Shown here: piece by piece, positions 43,445-52,967 of the stretch
Position numbering within the stretch: position 1 is the first letter of the stretch
Layout: each line of letters begins with the position of its first letter
Source: Diploptera punctata
Lineage: Eukaryota; Arthropoda; Insecta; Blattodea; Blaberidae
DNA length: 64,000 nucleotides
Assembly (NCBI GenBank): GCA_030220185.1
Contig: JASPKZ010000422.1
Coordinates: 1,616,001-1,680,000, forward strand
Direction of reading: 5' to 3'
The notes under the pieces: model-generated
The model's database searches: none
The model's input: only the letters and a program-made list of their open reading frames with translations
Told to the model about the DNA's origin: nothing
Translations under genes and position numbers: made by a program

Positions 43445-43940
43445 GTATCAAATGATGTAATTAACTGGGGATCAAAATTAACTCAAAATGTACCCAAGAA
43501 AAAGAAAATAAAAATTTTAAAAATCTTTGGGCATAGGAAGATGTTTTATTACACTGCAAACCTGTTTATAAATAAATAAATGATATTAATAATAAAATAT
43601 TAATATTCACAAATAGTTAGTACTTAATTTCTTTAAGAATGGACATACGGAATAAAATAGAAAACATTTTAACAATTTAAAAAAAAATACCTCACTGGGA
43701 ATCGAATCTGTAACCTCTTGCATACGAATCAAGTCACTAAGCACTGAACTAAGTTCTCGCTTCCTTGTTGTGTTTAGAAAGAATGCTCTTGAAAGGAAGA
43801 AGGGAAACGTATTGTAGCTGCTGTGTTATTAGTTTACTTGTGTGAATCGCGCGTTAGAACTTGAAATATTCGAGATCAAGGGTCGGCCCATTCTTTTTGT
43901 CGCTAAGTGTACATGTTAATATTATAATTTCATAACTATA
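43445..43940. other. No gene recognised; tRNA-like relic at 43690-43765
   Basis: The minus strand has CAGATTCGATTCCCAGTGAG, a good box B, with AGTTCAGTGCTTAGTGAC upstream as a poor box A. Probably a SINE head relic. Confidence 0.45.
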
Positions 43941-43945
43941 TTCAA

Positions 43946-44260
43946 GGCGGCTCCGTGGCGCAAGCAGTTAAGACGCTCGCCTCTCACAGCTGGGGTCCCG
44001 AGATCGAATTTCGGTCATACTATGTGGTTTTCGTGGAGGACGAAACGGAGCTTGCACAGGTTTTTCTCGGGGTTTCTCCCATTTTTTCCCTACCGCAATT
44101 TCACTGCACCTTTTCTCCATACTCGTCTCATCTGCCCCTATGATGGAGCGTAAGGCGTGGTCGACCGGTATCCTTGTCATTCACAGATCTCTATATATAA
44201 GGGGTTTATCTCATCTCATCCCTCGACCCGACCCTGAGTTGAACACGAGTTGAGGATATT
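43946..44260 (+). mobile_element. SINE (GGCGGCTCCGTGGCGC family), full length
   Basis: Head GGCGGCTCCGTGGCGCAAGC, AGTTAAGACGCTCGCC, box B GAGATCGAATTTCGG, then ACGAAACGGAGCTTG and tail CCTCGACCCGACCCTGAGTT..GAGGATATT. TATATTCA flanks both ends. Confidence 0.9.
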
Positions 44261-44264
44261 TATA

Positions 44265-44585
44265 TTCACGCATTTCCCTCCAAATTTATAAATTTGTATT
44301 GTATAATTTAACGCAAGAACGGCTGGTCATCATATTTCTCAATACCATTGTTCAACGCATGCGTGTATTTTAGTATGTACTGTAGTTGCCCAGCTATAAA
44401 CTGCTACTCTGGTGGTTTATTAAAGCAGTAGTCCCGTCTTTATATTTAAATTAAAGTTATGTACCACAATTATTAGCTGCTGTTCACTGCACTTTTCAGC
44501 CTCGGGCTCCGCACTATACGGAGAGATGACGTAAATGTGGCTTATTTTTTATTTACGCACCACTTCATGTAGTATATTGATATAA
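44265..44585. other. No gene recognised
   Basis: Unassigned. Confidence 0.4.
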
Positions 44586-44619
44586 AATTTAATTTATAAT
44601 AACTAACTACAAAGACCGA

Positions 44620-45440
44620 ACCAATTTTAATAAATATAGGTGTAAGATAAGGGTGCAGTATATCACCTACCTTTTTAATTTTTATATTAATGGCATCATC
44701 CAAAATTGGAAAAGTAATGTTAATGTAAGTTTTAATATATTAAACGTTTTAATGTATGCTGACGATGTGCTTATTATTCAAGAAAATGAAAATAATTTGC
44801 AGTACTCTTTACATCAATTAAATCAGTTATGACAAGAATATAATTTTAAAATATCAAAAGAAGAAACAAAAATAATGACATTTTGGGGAAGTGAACATAT
44901 AAGATCAAAAATCATAATAGGCAACAACCCTCTGAAATTTTAATTATTTGGGTTGTAATTTTACTATAAACACAAAAACTGAAAGAGACGTAAATATTAA
45001 ACTGTCAAGATTTCAAATGATGTGTGGAAATAACATAGGACATTAAATAACAAAACAAGAAGATATACTAGATTGAAGTTTTATAAAACATTGGCAGTTC
45101 CTGCATTACTTTAAGGGAGTGAAACTTGGGTAATGACCAAAAAATTACAAATAATACAAAGCGTAGAAATGAACTCACTTAGAAGAACAAAAGGCTGCAC
45201 AAGAATGGACCGGATAAAGAATGAAGATATAAGAACAGAGCCAAATATATATATATATATATATATATCCATTAAATGATAAAATAAAAAAAATATATAG
45301 AGAAAAATAGTTTAGACGTGTAGAAAGAATGAATATACAAGATTACCAAAAGCAACATTTAACTACAAGCCAAGAGGTTCAAGGAATGTAGGAAGGCTAG
45401 TGAAAAGATGGACAGAACAATTGTGAGGCGGAACAGGCAA
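44620..45440 (+). pseudogene. LINE reverse transcriptase relic with intact YADD box
   Basis: Broken frames match an RT from the middle of the palm onward. GVRxGCSISPTFLIFI corresponds to GVRQGCxLSPxLFxxY, LNVLMYADDVLIIQENENNL holds the catalytic YADD, and FKISKEETKIMTFWGSEHIR is the KTK motif region. Then TRLKFYKTLAVPALL, GSETWVMTKKLQIIQSVEMN and RMDRIKNEDIR follow, and RVERMN near the end. It is the same broad type as 601-981. An (AT)n insertion of about 24 bp at 45245 and many stops interrupt it. The N-terminal endonuclease is absent. Confidence 0.8.
45244..45269. repeat. (AT)n microsatellite inside the RT relic
   Basis: About 12 AT units that read as Ile-Tyr in the RT frame. Confidence 0.9.
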
Positions 45441-45479
45441 TTTGCCTAGCCCGTGAGTGAGTAAAGTGAAGAAAACTAA

Positions 45480-46140
45480 CTAACTCACTCACTGGCACTA
45501 TCGAACCCGTAGGTTCTTGGCCGCGTGGACATAAGTTCTCCATACATCCCTATCCTGAGCCAATGTTTTCCAATCATTCCCTGTATAATATACTTCCCTC
45601 AAATCATAGTTATTATTCTCCCACCTCAATCTTGGTCTACCAACTGGGCGTTTTCCTTCTGGTTTTCCTACAAGAAGCTTCTATTCATGTCTTTGATTCC
45701 CCATTCGTGCCACATGTCCTGCCCACCGCAATCTACGAGCCTTAACTGTTCTTATTATATCTGACTTCCTATAAAGACCATGTAGTTCACTGTTATGAAG
45801 TCTTCTACATTCACCTGTCTGTTCATCTCTCTTTAGTCCTAAAATTTTCTTAAGAATTTTATTTTCAAATACTCCTCTCGTAAAGTAAGAGTTCACGTTT
45901 CACATCCATATAACTGGTAGAATAATAGTTTTGTATATTTTCAGCTTAACGTTTTTTGAAAGGAGTTGGGTCGTCAAGAGTCCCCGTAATGCATAATAGC
46001 ACGCATTTCCCGAATTGAGCCTATGTTTAATTTTTTTATGCATCTCATTCCTATTTGTGATTATTGTTCCTAGGTATTTGAATTCAGCCACTTCCTCAAG
46101 ATTTCCCTCATTTATCATTAGCTGTGCATTTCCATTATAT
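45480..46140 (-). pseudogene. LINE RT C-terminal tail (KRDEQTGE type)
   Basis: From 46118 down: MINEGNLEEVAEFKYLGTII, RNEMHKKIKHRLNSGNACYY, ALRGLLTTQLLSKNVKLKIY and KTIILPVIWM, then a stop where YGCETW is expected. The next frame gives NKILKKILGLKRDEQTGE, RRLHNSELHGLYRKSDIIRT and RLRWAGHVARMGNQRHE. Further frames give GKRPVGRPRLRWENN and VWRTYVHAAKNLRVR, with stop near 45490. This is nearly the whole post-palm region of the lineage with only about two frame breaks, making it the best-preserved tail here. Confidence 0.88.
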
Positions 46141-46144
46141 AATG

Positions 46145-47150
46145 TATTTCAATGTATTTCTATATGTGACCATATAAATATATACTTTTATTGATAGTTA
46201 CATCCAGTCCCAATATTTTAGTGTTACTCAATAAGTGTGTGCGGGTTACCCTTTAGTATCTCAAAATGCAATAGGCCTATATCGTTGAAACCTGCAATAA
46301 TAATAATAATAATAATAATTATTATTATTATTATTTCTCTGCAACTCGGTAGTTTTCCTATAATCCATTGTAAATTTTACTCCTCCTTTCTTTTGTTGCC
46401 GTCCGCTTCAAAATGTAATATCATCTTAGGATAATAATAATAATAATGTACCGAAATGACGTTTTCGGTACGTAAGACTACGTAATACTGCGCAACCACT
46501 ACGTCATCGTGTCTTCATTTCTTCAGTGATCTTAGTGAACAGTGCCAAATTCTCTCCTACATACCCCCCTTTCTTTATGAGCCGTGTGCTATTGCGCATC
46601 CTCCCCTCTTCTAGCAAGTCCTTAACTAAGGTGCGCCTATTAACATCAGGGTCATCATCTGTTTAGGCATGGACGAGTCAAGTCGATATAGCTCGGAGGA
46701 GCTTGTTTAGTTAATCGGTACCTTAGGCCAGAGTAGGGCCACAAGGACAGTGTACCCTAGCCCTTGGCAGGACTGGTGTGGGTGGAAGCGTGCACGTATG
46801 TGTATTATCATTATTGTCATATATTTATGTTTAGATGACCAGCAAGATCACCATTTCTTTGTTAACTTATTTCTCTATGTCAAGAGAACTATCTTTTATT
46901 ATTTGTATGTTATATCTGACTTTTGACTCTTATTAAATATGAGCTATTTTCTTTTAGTTAACTTCTCTTTATTGATTGAGTAGCTAGTCATGTCAGATAT
47001 TGATTTAAAGTTCCAAAGCTTTCTCAAATGTATCTAATCTCCTCTTTCCTTAAAACCTCCACGATTGTAATCTGTAGACTATAGCTTACAATACTATATG
47101 CTTAACAATTTATTAAGGAAAGGTGAATATAATTTTGCCTTCTATGGGAC
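46145..47150. other. No gene recognised; (AAT)n/(ATT)n at 46295-46338
   Basis: Eight AAT units followed by six ATT units form a palindromic simple repeat. A GC-richer segment at 46530-46800 (GCCAGAGTAGGGCCACAAGG) looks different from its surroundings but matches nothing else in the window. Confidence 0.5.
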
Positions 47151-47156
47151 CGGGCA

Positions 47157-47462
47157 AGTAAAAAAAAAAGCAAGTAAAGTGATCCCACAGCAGACCCGGA
47201 GGCCCTTGGGGTAGTAGGAGGTTAAGGCTCCCACTTTTTCTAGACAATCGGCACTTTATGTCAGCCCTGCGTGACGGCCACCTTTACCCCCAGAACAAAC
47301 GTCTGGTACTTATTTCCGTCAGAGGCTGAGTCGACCCCAGGGTCATAGTGCCGCCAGAGGGTTTGGGTCAATTTAAAAATCCTGACCCCAACGGGACTTT
47401 AACCCTCGACCCTCCGGCTTGTAGCTCAGTGCCTTAACCACTACGCTACGGCGTGCCCCAAT
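47157..47462 (-). mobile_element. SINE with GTAGCGTAGTGGTTAAGGC head
   Basis: The minus-strand head GCCGTAGCGTAGTGGTTAAG is followed by GGAGGGTCGAGGGTTAAAGT (box B), GTCGACTCAGCCTCTGACGG and an end GGCCTCCGGGTCTGCTGTGG. CCGGGCAA occurs at both junctions. A tail piece of the same family is at 50503-50575. Confidence 0.8.
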
Positions 47463-47599
47463 GCGCCCGGGCAAAGGTATGTTAATTTAAACATTCCATG
47501 TCCTCAAACTCAGAGTAATTATAAACAACATAGGTACGATCCAGCACGAACACGCGAGTGGTACGGTGCAATTTTGGTAGCAACCAGCGTGGTTCGGTG

Positions 47600-47600
47600 C

Positions 47601-47660
<60 letters not shown>

Positions 47661-47661
47661 T
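47600..47661. repeat. (AAT)n microsatellite
   Basis: About 20 perfect units. Confidence 0.97.
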
Positions 47662-47664
47662 AAA

Positions 47665-47995
47665 ATTCGACATATTTCGTGGTGTTAAGGACATGATCTT
47701 GTGGAAATGGGAATAGGATTCTTTATATAAAAAGTGTAATATTTTATGAAATGAAAACACAGGTTATTACCATCTATTGTAAGTCGTTTGAACTTCGATG
47801 TGCACACGGCTAATTTTATTTTTAAAATTAGCCGAATTTGCCTCGTATTTTATGCTATGAGGTGAGAACCGTTAATTATTCTCAGCTACTTCACTAGGTT
47901 TAAATTACACATATCAATTATGAATTTACTAAAATTATTAACACAATATAGAAATTAAAAATACACAATATTAAAACTTGTTTATAATCTACGCC
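47665..47995. other. No gene recognised; short palindrome at 47805-47835
   Basis: CGGCTAATTTTA / TAAAATTAGCCG form a short stem at 47808-47834. Confidence 0.5.
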
Positions 47996-47999
47996 AGTG

Positions 48000-49215
48000 G
48001 TGCCAAGATTTCTTGCACAAACCTTGTGGAATGGGATATTGACCATCCTCTATTCACTTCTCTGGCTAATAATAATAATCTATTTATCTTCGGGTGTTTA
48101 TAGCTGGTGCTGTCTTCCTGTGCTAAACCTTCAATGCTTAGCCCTCTTGCTTGCATTACTATCTTCATGTTTTCCTTCCATGTTAACTTTGGTCTCCCTC
48201 TTTTCTTCTTTCTGGTCGGTTACCATTGAAATAGTTGCTTCGGCCATCGCTCATCTTCCATTCTTAAAACATGTACTAACCACTTTAATTCCGTCTCCTC
48301 TATTCTTTCAATTATGCTTTCTTCTGCTTCCATTATGTTTCTAATTTCCTTATTTGTGACATGTTCTATTTTTTATTTTCTGGTATTTCTGCGTAAATAA
48401 TCCATTTCTAGAACTACTAGGTTATTTCTTGTAGTACTTATTGATTCTCCATACCTCACTTCCATACATTGCAACAGATTCCACCAATGTTTTACCAATA
48501 TATGTATTTTTTTTTGTGTCTTTCCAAATATGCGTATCCCATCATATGGAATTTAACGATGATATCATTTTGCTACTCAATTCAATTCTATGCTTTATGT
48601 TCTATTATACCGTTCAATGTTATCCATAATTATTTCCAAATATTTCGTTTCACTTGCTTTATTATGAAGTTCCTTCTTCCACATATCAGATGAGATTACT
48701 TCTTCACTTGCTATTTATTGCCAAATATTCTGTTTTTTTTTTTGTAAATTTACTGTGAGACCGCATGATTCATATGTGTTTTTCAACCTTTTTATCATGA
48801 ATTCCATATCAAATTTGTCTTGCGCTAAAACCAGTTGATCATCAGCAAATTGTAATGTCGGTAAAAATATGTTGCCTATTGGGATGCAGCTTTTTTTCCA
48901 TTTCATTAATATAAATTTTACATAAATATTAAATAAAATTCGTGATAGACTGCATCCTTGTTTCAATACGACTTTAGTGCGATTTGTATATGGAGTACGA
49001 CAGTTCGCATCTTTCCATTTTATGACATAACCAAGTTCTCATTATAAATTTGTTTAATAATTTCAATTAGGTTTCTATCAATATTGTATTTCTCTAATAC
49101 TTCCCATAATTTGTTCCTCGGAATTTAGTCATAAGCTTTCTCTAAATCTATAATTGTCAAATGGGTTTCTTCTCCAACTGCAGTCCGTTTTTCAATTAAC
49201 TGTTGGGTTAATAAT
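48000..49215 (-). pseudogene. LINE reverse transcriptase relic, palm to C-terminus
   Basis: Minus-strand frames in order. GEETHLTIIDLEKAYD (49170-49125) carries the first RT Asp motif, RNKLWEVLEKYNID follows, then IIKQIYNENL. The open frame 48966-48715 reads MKQGCSLSRILFNIYVKFIL, TLQFADDQLVLAQDKFDMEF (catalytic FADD) and GLTVNLQKKKQ. After breaks come TLVESVAMYGSEVW, VTNKEIRNIMEAEESIIERI, ELKWLVHVLRMEDERWPKQL and KKKRGRPKLTWKENM, ending near 48000. All RT core motifs are present in order, so this is a long but mutated copy lacking the N-terminal half. It is a distinct lineage (NEEIRxIMxxExxIIERIE type). The plus-strand 115-codon frame at 47997-48344 is its shadow. Confidence 0.85.
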
Positions 49216-49301
49216 AATGAATCGAATTTGCAAGTTTGTCCACACGGTTCAACAGTGTTAGTTTATACAAGAAGTATTTTATACAATCACATTAGCATTG
49301 C

Positions 49302-49302
<1 letters not shown>

Positions 49303-49377
<75 letters not shown>

Positions 49378-49378
49378 A
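49303..49378. repeat. (ATT)n microsatellite
   Basis: About 25 units, one of the two longest simple arrays here. Confidence 0.97.
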
Positions 49379-49379
49379 C

Positions 49380-49568
49380 AATGAAATAAAATGGTCGCTC
49401 ACTCACTACATGCCATATTACATTTAAACTGCTGCTTGTATTGTTTTTAATTTATTTATAATTCCAAATATCTCCGGGACCCCCCCCCCCCAGCTAGAAT
49501 CCAACGCGACCCAATTTTTGGAATGACTTTATAATTAAAGTGAAGATAATAAAGAATAATAAAAACAG
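49380..49568. other. No gene recognised
   Basis: A run of 13 C at 49479-49491 is the only notable feature. Confidence 0.6.
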
Positions 49569-49570
49569 TA

Positions 49571-49856
49571 GCATGATGCCTTGTTGTAGAGCTAAGGGAT
49601 TTGCCGCTGTTCGAGTTTCCATGGGGAAATAAATTTTCACGTGAAATTTCCTCTAGTATGGGACCGTGTGCCCATTCAGCTTCGTGAGGAATTTGGGGAG
49701 GTACAGTTAGTTGCGATTACAGGTTGAGATGGTTGGAGAACCCGATAAGCTGACCACATGCTATCCCTATAGTGGATAGATGATATTCCAGCTCTGTGAT
49801 TAATGCATGTGGATGTGAGGACGGTATTCTAAAAGCCTTCTAGTCTGTAGTACCAT
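49571..49856 (+). mobile_element. SINE with Ser/Leu-tRNA-like head, copy 4, 5'-truncated
   Basis: GAGCTAAGGGATTTGCCGCT, GTATGGGACCGTGTGCCCAT, GAGGAATTTGGGGAGGTAC and an end AAAAGCCTTCTAGTCTGTAG follow the family order. Confidence 0.75.
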
Positions 49857-49859
49857 GGG

Positions 49860-50330
49860 GGGAGAGAGAAAAAAAATTATACAATCTAAATGTCGTTATT
49901 GTCGTAGAAAATGTTCAGTGAGATTATTTCTGATCAAATTTTCATAACACGAACCATTTTAAAATGCTGTACGCTCTAGGGTTAATACCACTGATTGTTA
50001 TTGTTGTTTATTATGCAGATGGATATCAGTAAGGAATGTTTAATATTCTAATGGAATTAAGTTGCAAGTGAATATCTTCTTAAATGATCGGGGCATAAAG
50101 TGTGACTTCAAAACCTACATATGCAATGTACTAACCTATCCCAATGTTATTCACTCTCTGTCTGTCGTTGTTTGTTTTTCTATTGCAGTATTTGTTTTTA
50201 CAAAGCGTCGCCTGACGTCTATGGTCCGTAAGCTCTTGCATACATATCATCGACTCTTCCGTAACTTACACTAATGAGTTCCATCTGATTTCCGGTTTAC
50301 TCTCAGTTAATTATTAAAGACCACCTAAGA
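49860..50330. other. No gene recognised
   Basis: Plus frame 50062-50274 has no motif. Confidence 0.4.
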
Positions 50331-50332
50331 GT

Positions 50333-50420
<88 letters not shown>

Positions 50421-50438
50421 GTTTCTTTCTCTCTCTCA
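50333..50438. repeat. (CT)n microsatellite
   Basis: About 50 CT units with two interruptions (CC near 50397, GTTT near 50421). Confidence 0.97.
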
Positions 50439-50502
50439 TATCTACTTACCTATCTATTACTACCCTAGTTTAACATGGTAAAAAAATATTTAAATCAATT
50501 TT

Positions 50503-50575
50503 TTAAATTCTATACTACCCCAAGGGTCTCCGGGCCTGTTGTGGGATCACTTTACTTTACAAGAAAATAAAAATA
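50503..50575 (+). mobile_element. SINE tail fragment (47.2-kb family)
   Basis: CTACCCCAAGGGTCTCCGGG then CCTGTTGTGGGATCACTTTA matches the end of the SINE at 47157-47462. Confidence 0.75.
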
Positions 50576-50637
50576 AATTGTGAGCGTCTACACTTTTAGG
50601 GAGCAATGAGTGAAATTCCTATTTTCCACAGTTTTAT

Positions 50638-50939
50638 AGTCTCATGGGTTAGTGGTCAGCGTTCCTGACTACTGTTCATGAGGTCCCCGGTTCGATTCCC
50701 GGTCAAACCATAGCTATTTTTCCTTAAAGGGACTTATTCCTGTGGTTGCCAATGGTCTTTAATTTAGGTTAAGTTTAGGTTAAGGACTCTCCTGGCGCTT
50801 CATTATCATTTATCACCCATCATATCATCGGGGTAACGTAACTCCGTCTTCCAGGTGCCCCAACCTAAGAAATGAATTACAATTCCGCCAATGCCAGGGG
50901 AGAAAGCCAGAAATGTCATAAAATACAGCCTGGTGGCAC
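50638..50939 (+). mobile_element. SINE with a different tRNA head but the type-B tail
   Basis: Head CTCATGGGTTAGTGGTCAGC, then CATGAGGTCCCCGGTTCGAT with box B GGTTCGATTCCC. It is unrelated in detail to the tRNA-Asp-like head. The following TTCCTTAAAGGGACTTATTC is also new. From AGGTTAAGTTTAGGTTAAGG onward it is the type-B tail (ATCGGGGTAACGTAACTCCG, GGTGCCCCAACCTAAGAAAT, AGCCTGGTGGCAC). Confidence 0.85.
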
Positions 50940-50944
50940 AAAAA

Positions 50945-51820
50945 ATAGATAGAAACTTCATTTTTCGTATGTATATCGATGTTCGTATAAATAATGAAAT
51001 GTCAGAGTTTCATTTTTGTAGCATCAATAGTTTCTAATTATTCAGATTTTAGTTTTAACAAAAAATGCTTTTTCAAAATATATCTCCTTTGTCATGTATG
51101 AGGTAAAATGTTTAAATATATATAGATTCAATAAGATATGTATAATAACATATTCAAAATGTTAAATATTTTCCTAGGATAGATGAAAAAAAATTAACGT
51201 ACTCGACATTTTTTTTTTTTATTTTTGGTATAGATCATATATTTTAGTTTGATATATTCTTAATATATAAAAAATATGTCTACCTCATTTCACTAATTAG
51301 AGTGTACAAAACATCCTGTAAAAATTTCAGACCCACATTGTAAAAATTATAGGAGAAGATGGATTTTGAACATAACAAAACGCGATTTACATATAAATAT
51401 GAAAAAATAAATTAATATGAAAAAAAAATTAAGGATAGTTTGAAAATAGACGATAAAAGTCTGAACAGATACGAGGAGAATATTTTGAATGAGAGAAAAT
51501 ATTAAACTTGACAGACCAGCAAGCAATACCCATAAACTACAATATTATAATTGTCGCTAAAGCACCTGCAATGGGGATTTATAAAGCCCAGCCATTTATT
51601 TATACGTCATTGCACAATGTTCTAAGTGTCATAGGTTCGAGCAACTTTGGCAATATGTAAAGAAAGGTCCATACTTTTTCTAAAAAAATGTCAATTTTCA
51701 CCCATTGCCTCCTTAATGGATTATAATAAAATTAGAAGACACAATATTTCCGTAGTAGGCAGCATATGTCAAGCACTTCGCGAGCCGTAGAGTGACAGAT
51801 TTTAAATTCTCCATCATACT
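50945..51820. other. No gene recognised
   Basis: AT-rich. Confidence 0.4.
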
Positions 51821-51824
51821 TACT

Positions 51825-52008
51825 CCATAACGCCACAGGCCTAGGAAGTCCTTGGACTACATGCCGACTTCTGGCCTCGCATCGACATGTATGAATCACA
51901 GAAGTGGACAATCATCCAGCAAGTATAATGATGTCATGGTCAGCATATGCGGTCCTCCCAGCCGTTATAGCTGGTATACTCAATCTGGTGCTGCTTATTG
52001 AAGCTATC
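51825..52008 (-). mobile_element. SINE with Ser/Leu-tRNA-like head, copy 5, tail half only
   Basis: CACAGGCCTAGGAAGTCCTT to AGCCGTTATAGCTGGTATAC matches the tail half of the family; the head is missing. Confidence 0.75.
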
Positions 52009-52009
52009 T

Positions 52010-52918
52010 TTAATATTGATATATTCAATATCAGACTAAATATTGAATATGCGAACAATTGAAACCAGGTAGATTTCGGATAGTGGAATATACAGTAGTT
52101 ACATACTACATAAAATACAGGTTTAAATATGTACAATTGCACGTAAATTCGCGTTTATGCCCTAAAATGCCACAAATAGTAGTAATTTCCCTCATGCAAT
52201 AAACATTCTGAATGAGAAAGTTGTAACAAAAAACACCATAATCTTAATGAGTACTTAGTGATTACAGATGATTGACAAGAAGCATATTAATGCAACAGTC
52301 ATTTCCGAGAAAGCCATACGTTAAAACAAGTTTGATCTCTGTTAAATTCATGTATGTCCTTCGAGTTGTCTGATTTCTTAATGTAAGAGACAAATAATGT
52401 ACGTACAAAAAAAAAGATAAGTTTTTTAAGTTCGAGATTTGTTTCAGAAAACAAAACAAAGACGATGAAGTTTGTTTGTTGGCGGAGTGTAGAATGAAGC
52501 TTTTTATTGAATACCCGTTGGTGTCGGTCGTGCTTCCGCATGCGCGTGGGCAGTTATGCCCACCCCCCTCCGTAAACATGCCCCATGACCACATGCTGAG
52601 CTTCAGAACATGGTGTGAACCTACATAAATAAATAAATATTTATATATTTTTTTTGTTTTTAAATTTACATAGCATAAATGTTTATCTCACCACTTGGTG
52701 GTGTTTTTCGGCACCACAAAAAAGTGAGGACATGTTTACAAGTTAGGACACAGACAACAAATTTGTTATCCTTTCAAAACCAAAATGTTACGTTTTGTTT
52801 ACTGACAATTGTATATTACGATACAAGTGTGGTAAATGTACTATAACAAATCGGAAGAAAAAAGGTATGCATTGCAGTCTAGAGTCAGTTATTCATTTAG
52901 TACAAATTTATCATTATC
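52010..52918. other. No gene recognised
   Basis: Overlapping minus frames at 52262-52594 (110 codons) and 52299-52541 show no domain. Neither frame is supported. Confidence 0.4.
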
Positions 52919-52921
52919 AGA

Positions 52922-52967
52922 GGCGGCTCCGTGGCGCAAGCGGTTGGACGCTCGTCTCTCACCGCTG
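52922..52967 (+). mobile_element. SINE (GGCGGCTCCGTGGCGC family), 5' part before the insertion
   Basis: GGCGGCTCCGTGGCGCAAGC to CTCTCACCGCTG. Continues after the palindromic element at 55171. Confidence 0.9.

Noticed and set aside
45525..45764. 79-codon plus-strand ORF
   Set aside because: Shadow of the minus-strand RT tail at 45480-46140.
47997..48344. 115-codon plus-strand ORF as a membrane protein gene
   Set aside because: It is the complement of a clear RT C-terminal region (GRPKLTWKENM) on the minus strand.
52262..52594. 110-codon minus-strand ORF
   Set aside because: No motif and a competing overlapping frame; likely chance.
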